Counted from the stretch's first letter, positions 50,810-61,124 are shown. The stretch is DNA of 64,000 nt from Variovorax sp. OAS795 (GCF_040546685.1 NZ_JBEPOH010000001.1:3658001-3722000); one strand, 5' to 3'. Numbers and translations are program-made. Notes: generated by a model not told the origin, from the letters alone.

Positions 50810-51960
50810 ACGCTTCCGTCACGCCCATCGGCGCGCCCCGCACTTCGCGGGCACCCGCGCCGATCTCCTCCGTCGAGGAGATCGTGGCCGATCTCGCCGC
50901 CGGGCGCATGGTGATCCTGGTGGACGAGGAAGACCGCGAGAACGAGGGCGACATCGTCATCGCGGCCGACCACATCACGCCCGAGTCCATCAACTTCATG
51001 GCGCGGCATGCGCGCGGGCTGATCTGCCTCACGCTTTCGCGCGAGATGTGCGAGCGGCTGCAGCTGCCGCCCATGGTGTCCCGCAACGGCGCCAAGCACT
51101 CCACCGCCTTCACCGTGTCGATCGAAGCGGCCGAGGGCGTGACCACCGGCATCTCGGCCGCCGACCGCGCACGCACCGTGCAGGCGGCGGTGGCGCGCAA
51201 CGCCGTGGCCAGCGACCTGGTGCAGCCTGGCCACATCTTCCCGCTGCAGGCGGTGGATGGCGGCGTGCTGATGCGCGCCGGCCATACCGAAGCCGGCTGC
51301 GACCTCGCGGCCATGGCCGGCTGCTCGCCCGCCTCGGTGATCTGCGAAGTGATGAACGAGGACGGCACCATGGCGCGCCTGCCCGACCTGCAGGTCTTTG
51401 CGGCCGATCACGGGCTCAAGATCGGCACCATTGCCGCGCTCATCGAGCACCGCAGCCGCACCGAATCGCTGGTCGAGAAGGTCGGCTGCCGCGAGATCCA
51501 GACCGCCTGGGGCAGCTTCACCGCCCATGCCTTCACCGACAAGCCCAGCCGCGGCGTGCACCTGGCACTGGTGCGCGGCAAGTGGGCGCCCGAAGACACG
51601 GTGTCGGTGCGCGTGCACGAGCCGCTCTCGGTGCTCGACGCGCTCGAGATCAACCGCTCCCTGCACTCGTGGAGCCTCGACGCCAGCCTCGCGCACATCG
51701 CGAACGAGGGCAAGGGCGTGGCCGTGCTGCTCAACTGCGGCGAAACCGCCGGCGAGCTTCTTGCGCAGTTCGATGGCACCGCGCGACCCGCACAAGCCCC
51801 CGAGCGCGGCCGCATGGACCTGCGCAGCTACGGCATCGGCGCGCAAATCCTGCGCGAATGCGGCGTGCACAAGATGAACCTGCTCGGCACGCCCCGCCGC
51901 ATGCCGAGCATGGCCGCGGGCTACGGCCTCGAGATTGCCGGCTACCTCACGAAAGACTGA
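50806..51960 (+). CDS. ribBA: 3,4-dihydroxy-2-butanone-4-phosphate synthase with degenerate GTP cyclohydrolase II domain
   Basis: A 384-residue fusion. The N-terminal domain is intact (VDEEDRENEGDIVIAAD, TGISAADRA, HTEAGCDLAAMAG). In the C-terminal domain the zinc-binding Cys motif of RibA (HSECLTGD...CDCG type) is replaced by VRVHEPLSVLDALE, with no cysteines, so GTP cyclohydrolase activity is very unlikely. It therefore supplies only the butanone phosphate; a separate ribA should exist elsewhere. Coupled to ribE, 6 nt from ribH. Confidence 0.93.
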   Translation: MNASVTPIGAPRTSRAPAPISSVEEIVADLAAGRMVILVDEEDRENEGDIVIAADHITPESINFMARHARGLICLTLSREMCERLQLPPMVSRNGAKHSTAFTVSIEAAEGVTTGISAADRARTVQAAVARNAVASDLVQPGHIFPLQAVDGGVLMRAGHTEAGCDLAAMAGCSPASVICEVMNEDGTMARLPDLQVFAADHGLKIGTIAALIEHRSRTESLVEKVGCREIQTAWGSFTAHAFTDKPSRGVHLALVRGKWAPEDTVSVRVHEPLSVLDALEINRSLHSWSLDASLAHIANEGKGVAVLLNCGETAGELLAQFDGTARPAQAPERGRMDLRSYGIGAQILRECGVHKMNLLGTPRRMPSMAAGYGLEIAGYLTKD

Positions 51961-51966
51961 CTCCAC

Positions 51967-52434
51967 ATGCAAGGTGCAAACAAGGGTGCGGATGCAAAGC
52001 CGCTCGACGGAAAAGGGCTGCGCATCGGCATCGTGCAGGCGCGCTTCAACGCCGACATCACCGATGCGCTGGCCACGGCCTGCCTCGCCGAGCTCGAGAA
52101 GCTGGGCGTGGCGGCGGCCGACATCCATCATGTGCAGGTGCCCGGCGCGCTCGAAGTGCCCGTGGCGCTGCAGGCGATGGCGGCGCGCGGCGGCTACCAC
52201 GCGCTGGTGGCGCTGGGCTGCATCATCCGCGGCGAGACCTACCACTTCGAACTGGTGGCCAATGAATCGGGCGCGAGCGTGAGCCGCATCGCGCTCGACC
52301 ATCGCATTCCCATCGCCAACGCGATCCTCACGACCGAAAACATGGCGCAGGCCGTTGCCCGGCAGACCGACAAGGGCCGCGATGCGGCCCAGGTGGCTGT
52401 CGAGATGGCGCAGTTGCTGGCCTCCCTCAAATGA
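51967..52434 (+). CDS. ribH: 6,7-dimethyl-8-ribityllumazine synthase
   Basis: A 155-residue enzyme. Typical segments: [49 protein letters not shown] and [12 protein letters not shown] at 51967. It condenses the butanone phosphate from RibBA with the RibD product. Overlaps nusB by 4 nt. Confidence 0.96.
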   Translation: MQGANKGADAKPLDGKGLRIGIVQARFNADITDALATACLAELEKLGVAAADIHHVQVPGALEVPVALQAMAARGGYHALVALGCIIRGETYHFELVANESGASVSRIALDHRIPIANAILTTENMAQAVARQTDKGRDAAQVAVEMAQLLASLK

Positions 52435-52967
52435 CCGAAGACAACAACAAGACAGCAGGCGCCAAGCCCCGCCAGGCGCGCACCGGACTCACCAGCACCG
52501 GCGCGCGCAAGGCCTCGGCCAAGTCGAACCGCAGCCGCGCGCGCGAGTTCGCGCTGCAGGCGCTCTACCAGCACCTGGTGGGCCGCAACGACCCGACCGA
52601 GATCGATCACTTCACGCGCGATCTCGCGGGCTTTCACAAGGCCGATGCCGCGCACTACGACGCGCTGCTGCATGGTTCCATCGAAGGCGCCGAGCAGCTC
52701 GACGCGCTGATCCGCCCGCTGCTCGACCGCAAGTTCGAAGAAATTTCGCCCATCGAGCATGCCGTGATGTGGATCGGCGTGTACGAGTTCCAGCACTGCC
52801 TGGACGTGCCATGGCGCGTGGTGCTGAACGAATGCATCGAGCTTGCGAAGGAATTCGGCGGCACCGACGGCCACAAGTACGTGAACGCCGTGCTCAACGG
52901 CCTGGCGCCGCAGCTGCGTGCCGCCGAGGTCGAGGCCGACCGGGCCTCCGGCAAGGCGAGAACGTGA
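52431..52967 (+). CDS. nusB: Transcription antitermination factor NusB
   Basis: A 178-residue protein. The NusB fold begins at about residue 33 ([19 protein letters not shown]) and includes [20 protein letters not shown] and [12 protein letters not shown] near the end. The ~32 residues before the fold are basic, low-complexity and likely disordered. ribH-nusB linkage is widespread. The stop overlaps the GTG of the aminotransferase gene. Confidence 0.95.
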   Translation: MTEDNNKTAGAKPRQARTGLTSTGARKASAKSNRSRAREFALQALYQHLVGRNDPTEIDHFTRDLAGFHKADAAHYDALLHGSIEGAEQLDALIRPLLDRKFEEISPIEHAVMWIGVYEFQHCLDVPWRVVLNECIELAKEFGGTDGHKYVNAVLNGLAPQLRAAEVEADRASGKART

Positions 52968-54160
52968 AGATTTCGGCGCGCGCACAGCGCATCGAACCCT
53001 TCTATGTGATGGAGGTCGCCAAGGCCGCCGGCGTGCTCGCGCGCGAGGTGGCCCACACGGACCGGCCGATGATTTTCCTCAACATCGGCGAGCCCGACTT
53101 CACCGCGCCGCCGCTGGTGCAGGAAGCCGCCGCGCGCGCCGTGCGCGCCGGCGCCACGCAGTACACCCAGGCCACCGGTCTCGACCTGCTGCGCGAGCGC
53201 ATCAGCGGCTGGTACGCGCAGCGCTTCGGCGTCGATGTGCCGGCGCGCCGCATCGTGGTGACCGCGGGCGCTTCGGCCGCGCTGCAGCTGGCCTGCCTCG
53301 CACTGATCGAATCCGGCGACGAGATCCTGCTGCCCGACCCGAGCTACCCGTGCAACCGCCATTTCGTGAGCGCCGCGGACGGCACCGCCGTGTTGATTCC
53401 CACCACGGCCGAAGAGCGCTTCCAGCTCACCGCCGCCAAGGTGGAGGCCGCGTGGACCCCGAAGACCCGCGGCGTGCTGCTCGCCTCGCCGTCCAACCCG
53501 ACCGGCACCTCGATCGCGCCCGCCGAACTGCGCCGCATCCACGAGGTGGTGTCGCAGCGCGGCGGCATCACGCTGATCGACGAGATCTACCTGGGCCTCT
53601 CGCACGACGAGGCCTTCGGGCAGACGGCGCTCGCCATCGACGACAACGTCATCAGCATCAACAGCTTCAGCAAGTACTTCAACATGACCGGCTGGCGCCT
53701 CGGCTGGCTGGTGGTGCCCGAAGCGCTGGTGCCCGTGATCGAGCGGCTTGCGCAGAACCTCTTCATCTGCCCCAGCACCGTGTCGCAATACGCAGCATTG
53801 GCCTGCTTCGAGGCGCCGAGCATTGCCGAATACGAACGCCGCCGCGCGGAATTCAAGGCGCGCCGCGACTGGTTCATTCCGCAGCTCGATGCATTGGGCC
53901 TCGATGTGCCCGTGGTGCCCGACGGGGCTTTCTATGCCTGGGCCGACTGCACCCGAGTGGCCGAGAAGCTGGGCATCTCGGGCAGTTGGGACTTCGCCTT
54001 CGAAACCATGAAGCGGGCCCATGTCGCCGTGACGCCGGGCCGCGATTTCGGCAACGCCGAGACCGGCAAGTTCGTGCGGTTTTCCACCGCCAGCTCGATG
54101 GCGCACCTGCAGGAATCCGTCGAACGCCTGCGCACCATGATTGCGAACCCGGCCCGATGA
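52964..54160 (+). CDS. Class I/II pyridoxal-phosphate aminotransferase
   Basis: A 398-residue aminotransferase of the aspartate aminotransferase superfamily. Signatures: [42 protein letters not shown] and the PLP-Lys site [16 protein letters not shown]; the substrate Arg is probably in [13 protein letters not shown] at 52964 overlaps the nusB stop (GTGA), and its stop overlaps ybgC. The preferred substrate cannot be read; annotation as aspartate-like or alanine-like transaminase would be a guess. Placement between nusB and ybgC is unusual outside this lineage. Confidence 0.9.
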   Translation: MKISARAQRIEPFYVMEVAKAAGVLAREVAHTDRPMIFLNIGEPDFTAPPLVQEAAARAVRAGATQYTQATGLDLLRERISGWYAQRFGVDVPARRIVVTAGASAALQLACLALIESGDEILLPDPSYPCNRHFVSAADGTAVLIPTTAEERFQLTAAKVEAAWTPKTRGVLLASPSNPTGTSIAPAELRRIHEVVSQRGGITLIDEIYLGLSHDEAFGQTALAIDDNVISINSFSKYFNMTGWRLGWLVVPEALVPVIERLAQNLFICPSTVSQYAALACFEAPSIAEYERRRAEFKARRDWFIPQLDALGLDVPVVPDGAFYAWADCTRVAEKLGISGSWDFAFETMKRAHVAVTPGRDFGNAETGKFVRFSTASSMAHLQESVERLRTMIANPAR

Positions 54161-54615
54161 GCTACGCGTTTCCGATCCGCGTCTACTGGGAAGACACCGA
54201 CGCCGGCGGCATCGTGTTCTATGCCAACTACCTCAAGTTCATGGAACGCGGCCGCACCGAATGGCTGCGCTCGCTGGGCGTGGAGCAGCGAAAGCTGCGC
54301 GAGGAAACCGGCGGCCAGTTCGTGGTGAGCGAAACGCAGCTCAAATACCATCGCCCTTCCCGCCTCGACGACGAACTGCTGGTTACAGCCGATCTCCGAC
54401 AACTGGGCACGGCGTCGTTGATAATCGGTCAGCGCGTGCTATCAAAAACTGAGCAGGAGCGAAGCGGTGCCGCCGCACCTGTGCTGCTGTGCGAAGGCAC
54501 GATCCGCATCGGCTGGGTGGACGCCTCCACCTTGCGCCCCGCGCGCATACCGGCCCAAGTTACGGGAACCCTCGAGCGCTGCGGCGGCTCCATGACTCAA
54601 CCTTTCAAGCCATGA
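54157..54615 (+). CDS. ybgC: Tol-Pal system-associated acyl-CoA thioesterase YbgC
   Basis: A 152-residue hot-dog-fold thioesterase. The active-site region is YWEDTDAGGIVFYANYLKFM with the catalytic Asp, followed by FVVSETQLKYHRPSRLDDEL. Overlaps both the aminotransferase and tolQ by 4 nt. Near residue 95-105 an unusual stretch (LSKTEQERSGAAAP) may be a small insertion relative to homologues. Confidence 0.93.
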   Translation: MSYAFPIRVYWEDTDAGGIVFYANYLKFMERGRTEWLRSLGVEQRKLREETGGQFVVSETQLKYHRPSRLDDELLVTADLRQLGTASLIIGQRVLSKTEQERSGAAAPVLLCEGTIRIGWVDASTLRPARIPAQVTGTLERCGGSMTQPFKP

Positions 54616-55334
54616 ACCAAGACCTCTCCATCATCAATCTCCTGCTCCACGCGAGCTTCGTGGTGCAACTGGTCGTGCTGCTGCTCGTGATCGTCTCGAT
54701 CGCCAGCTGGGCCGCGATCATCCGCAAATACTTCGCGCTGCGCCGCATGCGCGCGCTCAACGACGACTTCGAGCGCGAGTTCTGGTCGGGCACCAGCCTG
54801 AACGAGCTGTTTGCCTCGGCCGCGCAGAATGCCAAGTTCGCGGGGCCCATGGAGCGCATCTTCGCCTCTGGCATGCGCGAGTACCAGAAGCTGCGCGAGC
54901 GCCACGTGAGCGACGCCCCTACGCTGCTCGACGGCGCCCGCCGCGCGATGCGCGCGAGCTTCCAGCGCGAGCTCGACGCGGCCGAGCAGAACCTCTCGTT
55001 CCTCGCCACCGTGGGTTCGGTCTCGCCTTACGTCGGCCTCTTCGGCACGGTCTGGGGGATCATGCATGCCTTCACCGGCCTGGCCGCGCTGGCGCAGGTG
55101 ACGCTGGCCACCGTGGCGCCCGGCATTGCCGAAGCGCTGGTGGCCACCGCCATCGGCCTGTTCGCCGCCATTCCGGCCGTCGTGGGCTACAACCGCTTCG
55201 CGCGCGAGATCGACAAGATCGCGATTGCCCTGGAGACCTACATCGAGGAGTTCTCCAACATCCTGCAGCGCAACCTCTCGGCCAACCCGGCCGCGGTGGC
55301 GTCGGCAACCTCGGCGGCTCCGGCCAACCGCTGA
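54612..55334 (+). CDS. tolQ: Tol-Pal system proton channel subunit TolQ
   Basis: A 240-residue inner-membrane protein with three helices: VVQLVVLLLVIVSIASWAAI near the N-terminus, then two after residue 135 (TVGSVSPYVGLFGTVWGIMH and ALVATAIGLFAAIPAVVGYN) that match the conserved ExbB/TolQ core. Works with TolR to energise TolA during outer-membrane constriction at division. Confidence 0.96.
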   Translation: MNQDLSIINLLLHASFVVQLVVLLLVIVSIASWAAIIRKYFALRRMRALNDDFEREFWSGTSLNELFASAAQNAKFAGPMERIFASGMREYQKLRERHVSDAPTLLDGARRAMRASFQRELDAAEQNLSFLATVGSVSPYVGLFGTVWGIMHAFTGLAALAQVTLATVAPGIAEALVATAIGLFAAIPAVVGYNRFAREIDKIAIALETYIEEFSNILQRNLSANPAAVASATSAAPANR

Positions 55335-55349
55335 ACGGAGGTCCAGCGC

Positions 55350-55787
55350 ATGCCCGCCGTTTCATCCCGGGGCCGAGGCCGCCGCACGATCAACGAGATC
55401 AACATGGTCCCGTTCATCGACGTGATGCTGGTGCTGTTGATCATCTTCATGGTCACGGCACCGCTCATCACGCCGAGCGTGATCAACCTGCCATCGGTCG
55501 ACCGCGCCAACAAGCAGCCCGACAAGCCGATCGAGATCGTCATCAAGAGCGACGATGAAGTGCAGATCAAGAAAGACTCGTCCACCGGCAGCGGCGGCGC
55601 GTCGATCCCCATGACCCAGATCGGCTCCGCCGCCAAGACCGCCCAGGGCGGCGACGACCAGCGCCCCGTGGTCATCAGCGCCGACAAGTCCGTGAAGTAC
55701 GAAACCGTCGTGAAGGCGATGAACCAGCTCAAGCGCAGCGGCATCGAGCGCGTGGGCCTGTCCGTCACCACCACGGGCGGCAAATAA
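55350..55787 (+). CDS. tolR: Tol-Pal system protein TolR
   Basis: A 145-residue ExbD/TolR protein. The single membrane helix includes the proton-binding Asp in NMVPFIDVMLVLLIIFMVT. The periplasmic domain (~45-145) has an inserted Ser/Gly-rich loop (DSSTGSGGAS). 15 nt after tolQ and 3 nt before tolA. Confidence 0.96.
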   Translation: MPAVSSRGRGRRTINEINMVPFIDVMLVLLIIFMVTAPLITPSVINLPSVDRANKQPDKPIEIVIKSDDEVQIKKDSSTGSGGASIPMTQIGSAAKTAQGGDDQRPVVISADKSVKYETVVKAMNQLKRSGIERVGLSVTTTGGK

Positions 55788-55790
55788 GGC

Positions 55791-56711
55791 ATGTCGCTCG
55801 CCCTGGATCGCCCCGAGTTCGCACCACCGCCGCAGCGCGGCACGCCGCGCGCGGTGCTGCTCGCGCTGGTCGCGCATGCATTGCTGATCGCGGCACTGAC
55901 ATGGGGTGTGCGCTGGCGCAGCGACGCCGACGAAGGCGCGGTCGATGCGGAGCTGTGGTCTTCCACCGTGCAGCAGGCCGCGCCGCGCCTGTCCGCGCCG
56001 CCAGCCCCGACGCCCACTCCCGCACCGCCGCCGCCCGCGCCGCCGCCACCCCCGCCGCCTCCGCAAGTGAAGGCACCGGAACCCGCGCCGCCGCCGCGCG
56101 CACCCGACATCGCCCTGGAGCGCGAGAAGAAGCTCAAGGAAGAAAAGGTGCAGAAGGAGCGCGAGCTCGAGCGCCAGCAACAGCAGCGCAAGAAGGAGCT
56201 CGAGGCCAGGCAGCGTGCCGAAGACGAGGCCGAGCGCAAGAAGGAGCAGCAGAAGAAGCTGGCCGAGCAGAAGAAGCAGCAGGAAGCCGAGGCCAAGCAG
56301 GCCGAGGCCAAGAAAGCCGAAGCTGCCGCCAAGCAGGCTGCGGCCGACCGCGCCGCAACGCTCAAGCGCATGCAGGGGATGGCCGGTGCGAGCGGCGCCG
56401 ACGATTCGAAGGGCACGGCCCTGCGTTCGTCGGGACCGTCGAGCGGTTATGCCGGGCGCATCGCCGCGGCCGTGCGGCCGAACATCACCTTCCCCGATGC
56501 CGACACGGTGAACGGCAATCCCGCGGCAGAGTTCGAGGTGAACCTGGCACCGGACGGCACCATCGTCGGCGTCAAGCTCACCAAGTCGAGCGGACTGCCC
56601 GCCTGGGACGAAGCCGCCGAGCGCGGCCTGCACAAGACCGACAAGCTGCCGCGCGACACCGACGGGCGCATCTTCCCGTCGCTGATCGTCTCGCTGCGTC
56701 CCAAGCGGTAG
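55791..56711 (+). CDS. tolA: Tol-Pal system protein TolA (TonB-type C-terminus)
   Basis: A 306-residue protein spanning the periplasm. Helix at ~20-37 (AVLLALVAHALLIAALTW), a Pro-rich stretch (~55-95), a highly charged coiled coil (~100-195, Lys/Glu/Gln/Ala repeats) and a C-terminal TonB-like domain (AEFEVNLAPDGTIVGVKLTK). tolB and pal do not follow; a convergent dnaE does, so the rest of the system lies elsewhere. Confidence 0.93.
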   Translation: MSLALDRPEFAPPPQRGTPRAVLLALVAHALLIAALTWGVRWRSDADEGAVDAELWSSTVQQAAPRLSAPPAPTPTPAPPPPAPPPPPPPPQVKAPEPAPPPRAPDIALEREKKLKEEKVQKERELERQQQQRKKELEARQRAEDEAERKKEQQKKLAEQKKQQEAEAKQAEAKKAEAAAKQAAADRAATLKRMQGMAGASGADDSKGTALRSSGPSSGYAGRIAAAVRPNITFPDADTVNGNPAAEFEVNLAPDGTIVGVKLTKSSGLPAWDEAAERGLHKTDKLPRDTDGRIFPSLIVSLRPKR

Positions 56712-56752
56712 CAGGCCGGCCAGGCGCTACGCGCGCCCGGCCGCCTCGCCGC

Positions 56753-59700
56753 TCATTCGTAGATGACCGAGGCCTTTCCGGCTTCCGCCTGCGCGGTCCA
56801 GCTCGCGAGCGCGGCGTCGGTCGGGAAGAACCTGGCGCGCTCGCCCAACTGCAGCTCGACCTGCGCACCGCCGCGCGCCATCGAGAGCCGCACCGGCAGC
56901 CCCTGCACCAGGTCGCCGTGTTCGCTCTGCTCGGTGCGCGGAGGAAAGTCTTTCACCAGCCGCGCGATGTCCGGCGCCTTGCCGTTCACGGCCACCCGCA
57001 GGAACTTGCCGAAGCGGCATCGCGCCGTGGCCAGGTCCCACACCTGCTGCACCTGGAAGCGCGCCTCGAAACCGCCGCGCCCCGGCTGCAGCCGGCCGCT
57101 CACGATCACCAGTTCGTCGTCCTTCAGGGTGTTGCGGTTCGCGTTGATCAGCGCCTCGTCGGCCGTGGCGTCGATCGAATCGGACTTGTCGTCCAGCTTG
57201 AAGATCGCGAGGCGCCCGCGCTGGCCGTTGATCACGCGGAAGTCGCTCACGATGCCCGCGATCACCTGCTGGTCGCGCGAGTCCATCAGGTCGCCGATCT
57301 CGCGCTTGCAGAAGCGCCGCACCTCGTGCGCCACCTCGTCGAACAGGTGGCCCGAGAGGTAGAAGCCCACGGCTGTCTTCTCGTAGGTGAGCCGCTCTTT
57401 CACGCCCCAGGGCGTGGCGTCGACCAGCTCGGGCTCCTGCGTGGCCGAGCCATGCTCGCTGTCGCCGAAGATGTCGACCTGCGCCGCATTGGCCTCGGTG
57501 GCCGACGCGAACTCGAAGGCGCGGTCGACCGAGGCGATGAGCGAGGCGCGGTTCTGCTGGATCGCGTCGAAAGCGCCGGCCTTGATGAGCGCCTCGACCG
57601 TGCGCTTGTTGATGCGCTGGCGGTCGATGCGCACGCAGAAATCGAACAGGCTCTTGAACGGACCGCCCTCCTCGCGCGCGCGCACGATGGCCTCTACCGC
57701 GAACTGGCCCGTGCCCTTGACGGCCCCCAGGCCGTAGCGGATCACCTTGTCCGTGACGGGCTCGAAACGGTAGTTGCCTCGGTTCACGTCCGGCGGCTCG
57801 AAGGTGATGCCGAAGTTTTTCTGCGCGTCCTCGAACAACACCTTGAGCTTGTCGGTGTCGTCCATTTCCACGGTCATGTTGGCGCAGAAGAACTCGGCCG
57901 TGTAGTGGACCTTGAGCCAACCCGTGTGGTACGCCAGCAGCGAATACGCGGCGGCGTGCGACTTGTTGAAGCCGTAGCCCGCGAACTTCTCCATCAGGTC
58001 GAAGATCTCGTCGGCCTTGTCCTGCGGAATGCCGTGTGTCGCGAGTGCGCCCGCACGGAATTTCTCGCGGTGCTCGGCCATCTCCTCGAGCTTTTTCTTG
58101 CCCATGGCGCGGCGCAGCAGGTCGGCGCCGCCAAGCGAGTAGCCTCCCAGGATCTGCGCGGTCTGCATCACCTGCTCCTGGTAGACCATGATCCCGTAGG
58201 TTTCCGACAGCATCTCGGCCACGGCCGGGTGCGGATACTCCACCTCTTCGCGGCCGTGCTTGCGCGCCACGAAGCTCGGGATCAGGTCCATCGGGCCCGG
58301 ACGGTACAGCGCGTTGAGCGCAATCAGGTCCTCCAGGCGCGTGGGCCTCGCGTCCTTCAGCATGCCCTGCATGCCGCGGCTTTCAAACTGGAACACCGCT
58401 TCCGTCTTGCCTTCGGAAAACAGCTTGTAGGTCTCGCGGTCGTCGAGCCTGATGTTCTCGTACGCGAAGTTCTCCTGGCCCTTGTGGCGCTTGACGATGA
58501 AGTCTTTCGCAATCTCGAGGATGGTGAGCGTGGCCAGCCCCAGAAAGTCGAACTTCACGAGGCCGATGGCCTCCACGTCATCCTTGTCGTACTGGCTCAC
58601 GGCCGAGTCGCTGCCGGGCTGCTGGTAGAGCGGGCAAAAATCGGTGAGCTTGCCCGGCGCAATCAGCACCCCGCCCGCGTGCATGCCGATGTTGCGCGTC
58701 ATGCCTTCGAGCTTTTGCGCCAGCTCGACCAGCATGCGCACTTCTTCTTCCTTCTCGATGCGCGCCGCAAGCTGCGGCTCCATCTCGATGGCGTAGTTGT
58801 TCTTGTCGCCCTCCACCTTCGGATTGGGCGGGTACTGGATCGTGACGGGCTGGCCCGGCTTATTGGGAATGAGCTTGCTGATGCCGTCGCAGAACATGTA
58901 GCTCATGTCCAGCACGCGGCCCACGTCGCGGATGGCGGCGCGCGCGGCCATGGTTCCGAAGGTGGCAATCTGGCTCACCGCATCGCGGCCGTACTTGTCC
59001 TTCACGTAGTCGATCACGCGGTCGCGATTGCCCTGGCAGAAGTCGATGTCGAAGTCGGGCATCGAGACGCGCTCGGGGTTCAGGAATCGTTCGAACAGCA
59101 GCTTGTATTCGAGCGGATCCAGGTCGGTGATCTTCAGCGCATAGGCCACCAGCGATCCCGCGCCCGAACCCCGGCCCGGGCCGACCGGACAGCCGTTGTT
59201 CTTGGCCCACTTGATGAAGTCGCCCACGATCAGGAAGTAGCCCGGGAACCCCATGTTCAAGATGGTGTTGATCTCGAACTCCAGCCGTTCCACGTAGCGC
59301 GGGCGCTCGGCATCGCGCTTTGCGGCGTCGGGGTAAAGATGCGCAAGACGCGCTTCCAGACCTTCAAACGACTCCTGGCGGAAAAACTCGTCGATCGGCA
59401 TCCGCACGCCTTCGCTGATGAAAGGCGTTGGAAAGTCGGGCAGCTGCGGCTTGCCGAGCACCAGCGTCAGGTTGCAGCGCTTGGCGATCTCGACCGTGTT
59501 GGCGAGCGCGCTCGGCACGTCGGCAAAAAGCGCCTCCATCTCGGCGCTCGACTTGAAATACTGCTCCTCGGTGAACTTGCGCACGCGGCGCGGGTTGCCC
59601 AGGATCTCGCCTTCCGAGATGCAGACGCGGGCCTCATGCGCCTCGTAGTCCTGGCGCTCGGCAAACTGCACCGGATGCGTGGCGACCACCGGCAGGCGCA

Positions 59701-60271
59701 ACCGCGCCGCGAGCTTCACGGCGGCAACCACATGCGGCTCGTCCTCGGGGCGGCCCGCGCGCTGCAGTTCGATGTAGAAGCGGTGCGGGAACATGCCCGC
59801 CAGCTGCAGCGCCAGTTCGGCGGCGCGTTCTTCCTGCCCCTGCAACAGCGGCGCGCCCAGCGGGCCCGCCTGTGCGCCCGAGAGCGCAATCAGTCCGCCC
59901 TGCAGCTCCTGGAGCCATTCGAGCTTGCAGGCAGCTTGCGACTGGCCCCGGCCCACGTTCTGCGTCCAGGCCCGCGCCAGCAGTTCGGACAGGTGGAGAT
60001 AGCCCTCGGTGTTCTGCACCAGCAGCACGATGCGGGAGAGCACGCCGGGCTCCTTGCCCAGCCCTTCGATGAAAATCTCGGCGCCGATGACCGGCTTGAC
60101 GCCCTTGCCTCGCCCCTCCTTGTAGAACTTGACCGCGCCGAACAGGTTGTTCAGGTCGGTGATGGCGAGTGCCGGCTGCTTGTCGGCAGCGGCCGCCCTG
60201 ACCACTTCGTCGATTCGGTTGGTGCCGTCGACGACGGAAAATTCGGTGTGCAGGCGCAGGTGGACAAACAT
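56753..60271 (-). CDS. dnaE: DNA polymerase III alpha subunit
   Basis: A 1172-residue replicative polymerase of the DnaE1 type. The PHP domain is at the N-terminus (FVHLRLHTEFSVVDGTNRID), and the catalytic aspartates lie in SMPDFDIDFCQGNRDRVID. FATFGTMAARAAIRDVGRV and GYGFNKSHAAAYSLLAY are further family signatures; the C-terminal region holds the OB fold (QRGRLAIFKLDD). Full length. Diverges from trhO across a 61-bp gap. Confidence 0.97.
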   Translation of the reverse strand: MFVHLRLHTEFSVVDGTNRIDEVVRAAAADKQPALAITDLNNLFGAVKFYKEGRGKGVKPVIGAEIFIEGLGKEPGVLSRIVLLVQNTEGYLHLSELLARAWTQNVGRGQSQAACKLEWLQELQGGLIALSGAQAGPLGAPLLQGQEERAAELALQLAGMFPHRFYIELQRAGRPEDEPHVVAAVKLAARLRLPVVATHPVQFAERQDYEAHEARVCISEGEILGNPRRVRKFTEEQYFKSSAEMEALFADVPSALANTVEIAKRCNLTLVLGKPQLPDFPTPFISEGVRMPIDEFFRQESFEGLEARLAHLYPDAAKRDAERPRYVERLEFEINTILNMGFPGYFLIVGDFIKWAKNNGCPVGPGRGSGAGSLVAYALKITDLDPLEYKLLFERFLNPERVSMPDFDIDFCQGNRDRVIDYVKDKYGRDAVSQIATFGTMAARAAIRDVGRVLDMSYMFCDGISKLIPNKPGQPVTIQYPPNPKVEGDKNNYAIEMEPQLAARIEKEEEVRMLVELAQKLEGMTRNIGMHAGGVLIAPGKLTDFCPLYQQPGSDSAVSQYDKDDVEAIGLVKFDFLGLATLTILEIAKDFIVKRHKGQENFAYENIRLDDRETYKLFSEGKTEAVFQFESRGMQGMLKDARPTRLEDLIALNALYRPGPMDLIPSFVARKHGREEVEYPHPAVAEMLSETYGIMVYQEQVMQTAQILGGYSLGGADLLRRAMGKKKLEEMAEHREKFRAGALATHGIPQDKADEIFDLMEKFAGYGFNKSHAAAYSLLAYHTGWLKVHYTAEFFCANMTVEMDDTDKLKVLFEDAQKNFGITFEPPDVNRGNYRFEPVTDKVIRYGLGAVKGTGQFAVEAIVRAREEGGPFKSLFDFCVRIDRQRINKRTVEALIKAGAFDAIQQNRASLIASVDRAFEFASATEANAAQVDIFGDSEHGSATQEPELVDATPWGVKERLTYEKTAVGFYLSGHLFDEVAHEVRRFCKREIGDLMDSRDQQVIAGIVSDFRVINGQRGRLAIFKLDDKSDSIDATADEALINANRNTLKDDELVIVSGRLQPGRGGFEARFQVQQVWDLATARCRFGKFLRVAVNGKAPDIARLVKDFPPRTEQSEHGDLVQGLPVRLSMARGGAQVELQLGERARFFPTDAALASWTAQAEAGKASVIYE

Positions 60272-60332
60272 CTGCCTATTGTAGAAACCGGCACTCCACG
60301 ATGTGGGTTGGCGATCCCTACAATTGCGCCCC

Positions 60333-61124
60333 GTGCAAGAGATTTTGAATATTGCGGCCTACAAATTCGTGGCCATCGACGACGGCCCCGTGCTGCGTGA
60401 AGACCTGCGCGAGCGCGCCCAGGCCCTGGGCCTCATGGGCACGATCCTGCTCGCGCCCGAGGGCATCAACCTGTTCCTGGCGGGCCTGCCCGACGCCCTT
60501 CACGGCTTCCTGGCGAGACTGCGTGCCGATGCGCGCTTTGCCGACCTCGAAACCAAGGAAAGCTGGTCCGCCGCGCAGCCCTTCCGCCGCATGCTGGTGA
60601 AGCTCAAGCGCGAGATCATCCGCATGGACCACCCGGCCATCCAGCCGTCCGCCGGACGGGCGCCGGGCGTGGACGCCCCCACGCTGAAGCGCTGGCTCGA
60701 CCAGGGCCACGACGATGCGGGCCGCGAGATTGCGCTGCTGGACACGCGCAACGACTTCGAGGTCGACGAAGGCAGCTTCGACGGCGCGATCGACTGGCGC
60801 ATCAGCAAGTTCACCGAGTTCCCGCCCGCATTGAAAGCGCATCGCGCCGATTTTGCGGGCAAGACGGTGGTGAGCTTCTGCACCGGCGGCATCCGCTGCG
60901 AGAAGGCGGCCATCCTGATGCGCGAAGAGGGCGTCGAGAACGTGCTGCAGCTCGAAGGGGGCATCCTGAAATACTTCGAAGAGGTCGGCGGTGCGCACTA
61001 CCACGGCGACTGCTTCGTGTTCGACGGCCGGCGCGCGCTGGCGCCCGACCTGACCGCACGCGCGGCCGATGCCAGCGCGCGCGCTTCGGAAGACATCGAC
61101 CTGGGTCGCGGCCTGAAGAAATAG
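60333..61124 (+). CDS. trhO: tRNA uridine-34 hydroxylase TrhO (rhodanese family)
   Basis: A 263-residue protein with an N-terminal acylphosphatase-like domain ([25 protein letters not shown]) and a rhodanese domain whose loop is [12 protein letters not shown]. TrhO makes 5-hydroxyuridine in some tRNAs. The GTG at 60333 was chosen because it gives the conserved start; a frame 30 nt longer exists. No ATG is available nearby. Confidence 0.92.
   Translation: MQEILNIAAYKFVAIDDGPVLREDLRERAQALGLMGTILLAPEGINLFLAGLPDALHGFLARLRADARFADLETKESWSAAQPFRRMLVKLKREIIRMDHPAIQPSAGRAPGVDAPTLKRWLDQGHDDAGREIALLDTRNDFEVDEGSFDGAIDWRISKFTEFPPALKAHRADFAGKTVVSFCTGGIRCEKAAILMREEGVENVLQLEGGILKYFEEVGGAHYHGDCFVFDGRRALAPDLTARAADASARASEDIDLGRGLKK

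Noticed and set aside
54430..54475. A possible inserted repeat within ybgC (GCTATCAAAAACTGAGC region)
   Set aside because: It resembles a repeat I remember from Comamonadaceae genomes, but one copy without clear symmetry is not enough to call.
55901..60400. A plus-strand open frame of ~1500 codons running across tolA and opposite dnaE
   Set aside because: It is antisense to dnaE, has an unnatural His/Arg/Gly-rich composition and overlaps well-recognised genes; it is a GC-driven shadow.
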